Assembly (NCBI RefSeq): GCF_021390715.1
Contig: NZ_JAJGWT010000002.1
Span: 1-64,000, forward strand
Direction of reading: 5' to 3'
Source of the DNA: Tenacibaculum piscium
GTDB taxonomy: Bacteria > Bacteroidota > Bacteroidia > Flavobacteriales > Flavobacteriaceae
Length of the DNA stretch: 64,000 nucleotides
The translations under genes and the position numbers were made by a program. Shown piece by piece: positions 62,822 to 64,000 of the stretch; position 1 is the first letter of the stretch; every line of letters starts with the position of its first letter. The notes beneath the pieces were generated by a model, which saw only the letters and a list, made by a program, of their open reading frames with translations, did not search any database and was not told the origin of the DNA.

Positions 62822-64000
62822 TTATGATTGCTTATTTTTTCGTTCTTTATTTTGAGCATCTACAACGGCAACTGCGGCCATATTTACCATTTCATCGACA
62901 CTTGCACCTAGTTGTAAGATATGCACAGGTTTACTCATTCCTAATAAAATAGGTCCAACAGATTCTACACCATCAAGTTGTTTCATCAACTTGTAGGTAA
63001 TATTTGCTGATTCTAAATTTGGAAATATTAAAATATTTGGTCTTTTACCATTTAATTTAGAGAATGGAAATTCTTTGGCTAATAATTCAGGATTTAAGGC
63101 AAAATCGGCTTGTAATTCTCCATCAACAATTACATTTGGGTGATGACGGTGAATATACGCAACGGCTTCTCTTATTTTCACTGAACTTTCAGCTTTTGAT
63201 GAGCCAAAATTTGAAAAACCTAGCATTGCAATATGTGGTGTCATTCCGAACATTTTAGCAAGTACGGAAGTTAATTGTGTTATTTTGGCTAAATCTTTGG
63301 CTGTTGGATTAATATTAATAGTTGTATCGGCTAAAAACATCGGTCCTTGCTTGGTGAGCATCATGTTTGTTGCTGCTACCCTAGTAACGCCTTTATCTTT
63401 TTCGATTAATTCTAACATTGGCTTTACCACCGATGCGTACGATCTTGAATATCCAGTAATTAGTGCATCTGCTTCTCCAGTATTTACCATCATCGCGGCA
63501 AAATAATTACGTTCACGCATCCATTTTTGCGCCTCTAAAAAGGTAATTCCTTTACGTTGTCTTGTTTTCCAGAAAGTGGTTGCGTATCTGTTTCTAGTGT
63601 CGGTTTGTTCGTCTGTTTTAGGATCGATAATAAGTACATCGGCATCAAAACCTAGTTCTTCTTTCAACTCTAAAATCACGTCTTTTCTTCCTAATAAGAT
63701 TGGAATTGCTATTTTTTCATCAGAAACTCGCTGTGCAGCTTTTAACACATCGATTTGATCTGCTTCAGCAAATACAACACGTTTTGGATCTTTTTTGGCT
63801 CTGTTGTGTAGCAATCTAATTTCTTTACTTCCACTACCAGACCTATCCATTAATTCTTCTCGATATGCTTGCCAATCGGTAATTGGTTCTTGTGCTACAC
63901 CTGATTCCATAGCTGCTTTTGCAATTGCTGGAGGAATTTCATAAATTAATCGAGGATCAAAAGGTTTTGGAATAATATATTCACGACCAAAAGAAAGGCT
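62822..64000 (-). CDS. NADP-dependent malic enzyme, C-terminal part (incomplete at the right edge)
   Basis: The open frame runs to the window edge, so the Met at 63,910 is internal; codons from 64,000 read SLSFGREYIIPKPFDPRLIYE, the end of the malic-enzyme NAD-binding domain. The C-terminal phosphotransacetylase-like domain follows (KKDPKRVVFAEADQIDVLKAAQ, ITGYSRSYASVVKPMLELI, MFLADTTININPTAKDLAKI, ILLGMSKPVHILQLGASVDEMVNMAAVAVVDAQ), typical of MaeB. It decarboxylates malate to pyruvate with NADP; the PTA part is regulatory. Gene before ruvA. Confidence 0.93.
   Translation of the reverse strand, partial: SLSFGREYIIPKPFDPRLIYEIPPAIAKAAMESGVAQEPITDWQAYREELMDRSGSGSKEIRLLHNRAKKDPKRVVFAEADQIDVLKAAQRVSDEKIAIPILLGRKDVILELKEELGFDADVLIIDPKTDEQTDTRNRYATTFWKTRQRKGITFLEAQKWMRERNYFAAMMVNTGEADALITGYSRSYASVVKPMLELIEKDKGVTRVAATNMMLTKQGPMFLADTTININPTAKDLAKITQLTSVLAKMFGMTPHIAMLGFSNFGSSKAESSVKIREAVAYIHRHHPNVIVDGELQADFALNPELLAKEFPFSKLNGKRPNILIFPNLESANITYKLMKQLDGVESVGPILLGMSKPVHILQLGASVDEMVNMAAVAVVDAQNKERKNKQS

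Noticed and set aside
62822..63910. Complete 362-aa phosphate acetyltransferase starting at 63,910
   Set aside because: The frame remains open to the window edge with malic-enzyme sequence upstream of that Met, so this is the C-terminal part of a MaeB-type enzyme.
1..64000. CRISPR arrays, prophage or tRNA genes
   Set aside because: No regularly spaced direct repeats of 25-40 bp, no phage structural genes and no cloverleaf with a T-loop GTTCGA-type motif were found by eye. A tRNAscan or CRISPR search could still find something faint.

Overview
The window comes from an AT-rich member of the Bacteroidota, almost certainly family Flavobacteriaceae. The evidence is: a 16S rRNA 5' end, promoters of the Bacteroidota type (TTG, 17-21 nt, TAnnTTTG), SusC/SusD and TonB-dependent receptors, the gliding/type IX secretion protein SprA, DUF4271/DUF4296/DUF2911/DUF5689-type proteins, and almost no Shine-Dalgarno sequences. 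A Tenacibaculum/Polaribacter-like genus would fit, but that is inference. No prophage, CRISPR array or complete insertion sequence was seen.

Layout. 1-1,000: 5' end of a 16S gene read leftwards, with a long leader and two tandem rRNA promoters. 1,000-12,400: a nutrient-acquisition block with a PiT phosphate transporter, a phosphate-type porin, a metallophosphoesterase, a DUF5689/lamin-tail lipoprotein, a TonB-dependent receptor and a secreted endonuclease/exonuclease/phosphatase. 12,700-18,300: a small probably iron-regulated gene, then rimP-nusA-infB behind a promoter and an attenuator-like hairpin. 18,300-30,400: a universal stress protein, a glycosyltransferase-like gene, a Glu/Lys-rich protein, tdk-alr-mscL, OsmC, recJ, tesB, an acetyltransferase, a membrane-protein gene broken by one in-frame stop, and a lipoprotein. 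30,400-33,800: leuS, carrying a DUF559 endonuclease-like domain in frame inside its editing region. 34,600-44,900: a predicted copper-handling island with TlpA, a CxCC beta-propeller lipoprotein, SusD, SusC, an outer-membrane protein, MbnH-like di-haem peroxidase, MbnP-like protein, a CNGKC membrane protein and a Cys-rich miniprotein. 44,900-64,000: tyrS, a lipoprotein, an SDR epimerase, DUF4296-pyrC-GT2, DUF4271-hemD, a WbpD-like acetyltransferase, tonB, vanZ, gcvH, sprA, ruvA and the C-terminal part of a malic enzyme.

The intergenic regions are unusual. Three of the longest are built almost entirely from two dispersed structured repeats. One (R1, three copies) is a long hairpin element. The other (R2, two copies) resembles a miniature inverted-repeat element, and its inner stem carries compensatory base changes between copies. 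The most striking single observation is the DUF559 guest domain in leucyl-tRNA synthetase. Next are the MbnH/MbnP copper island and the secreted nuclease/phosphate-scavenging block.
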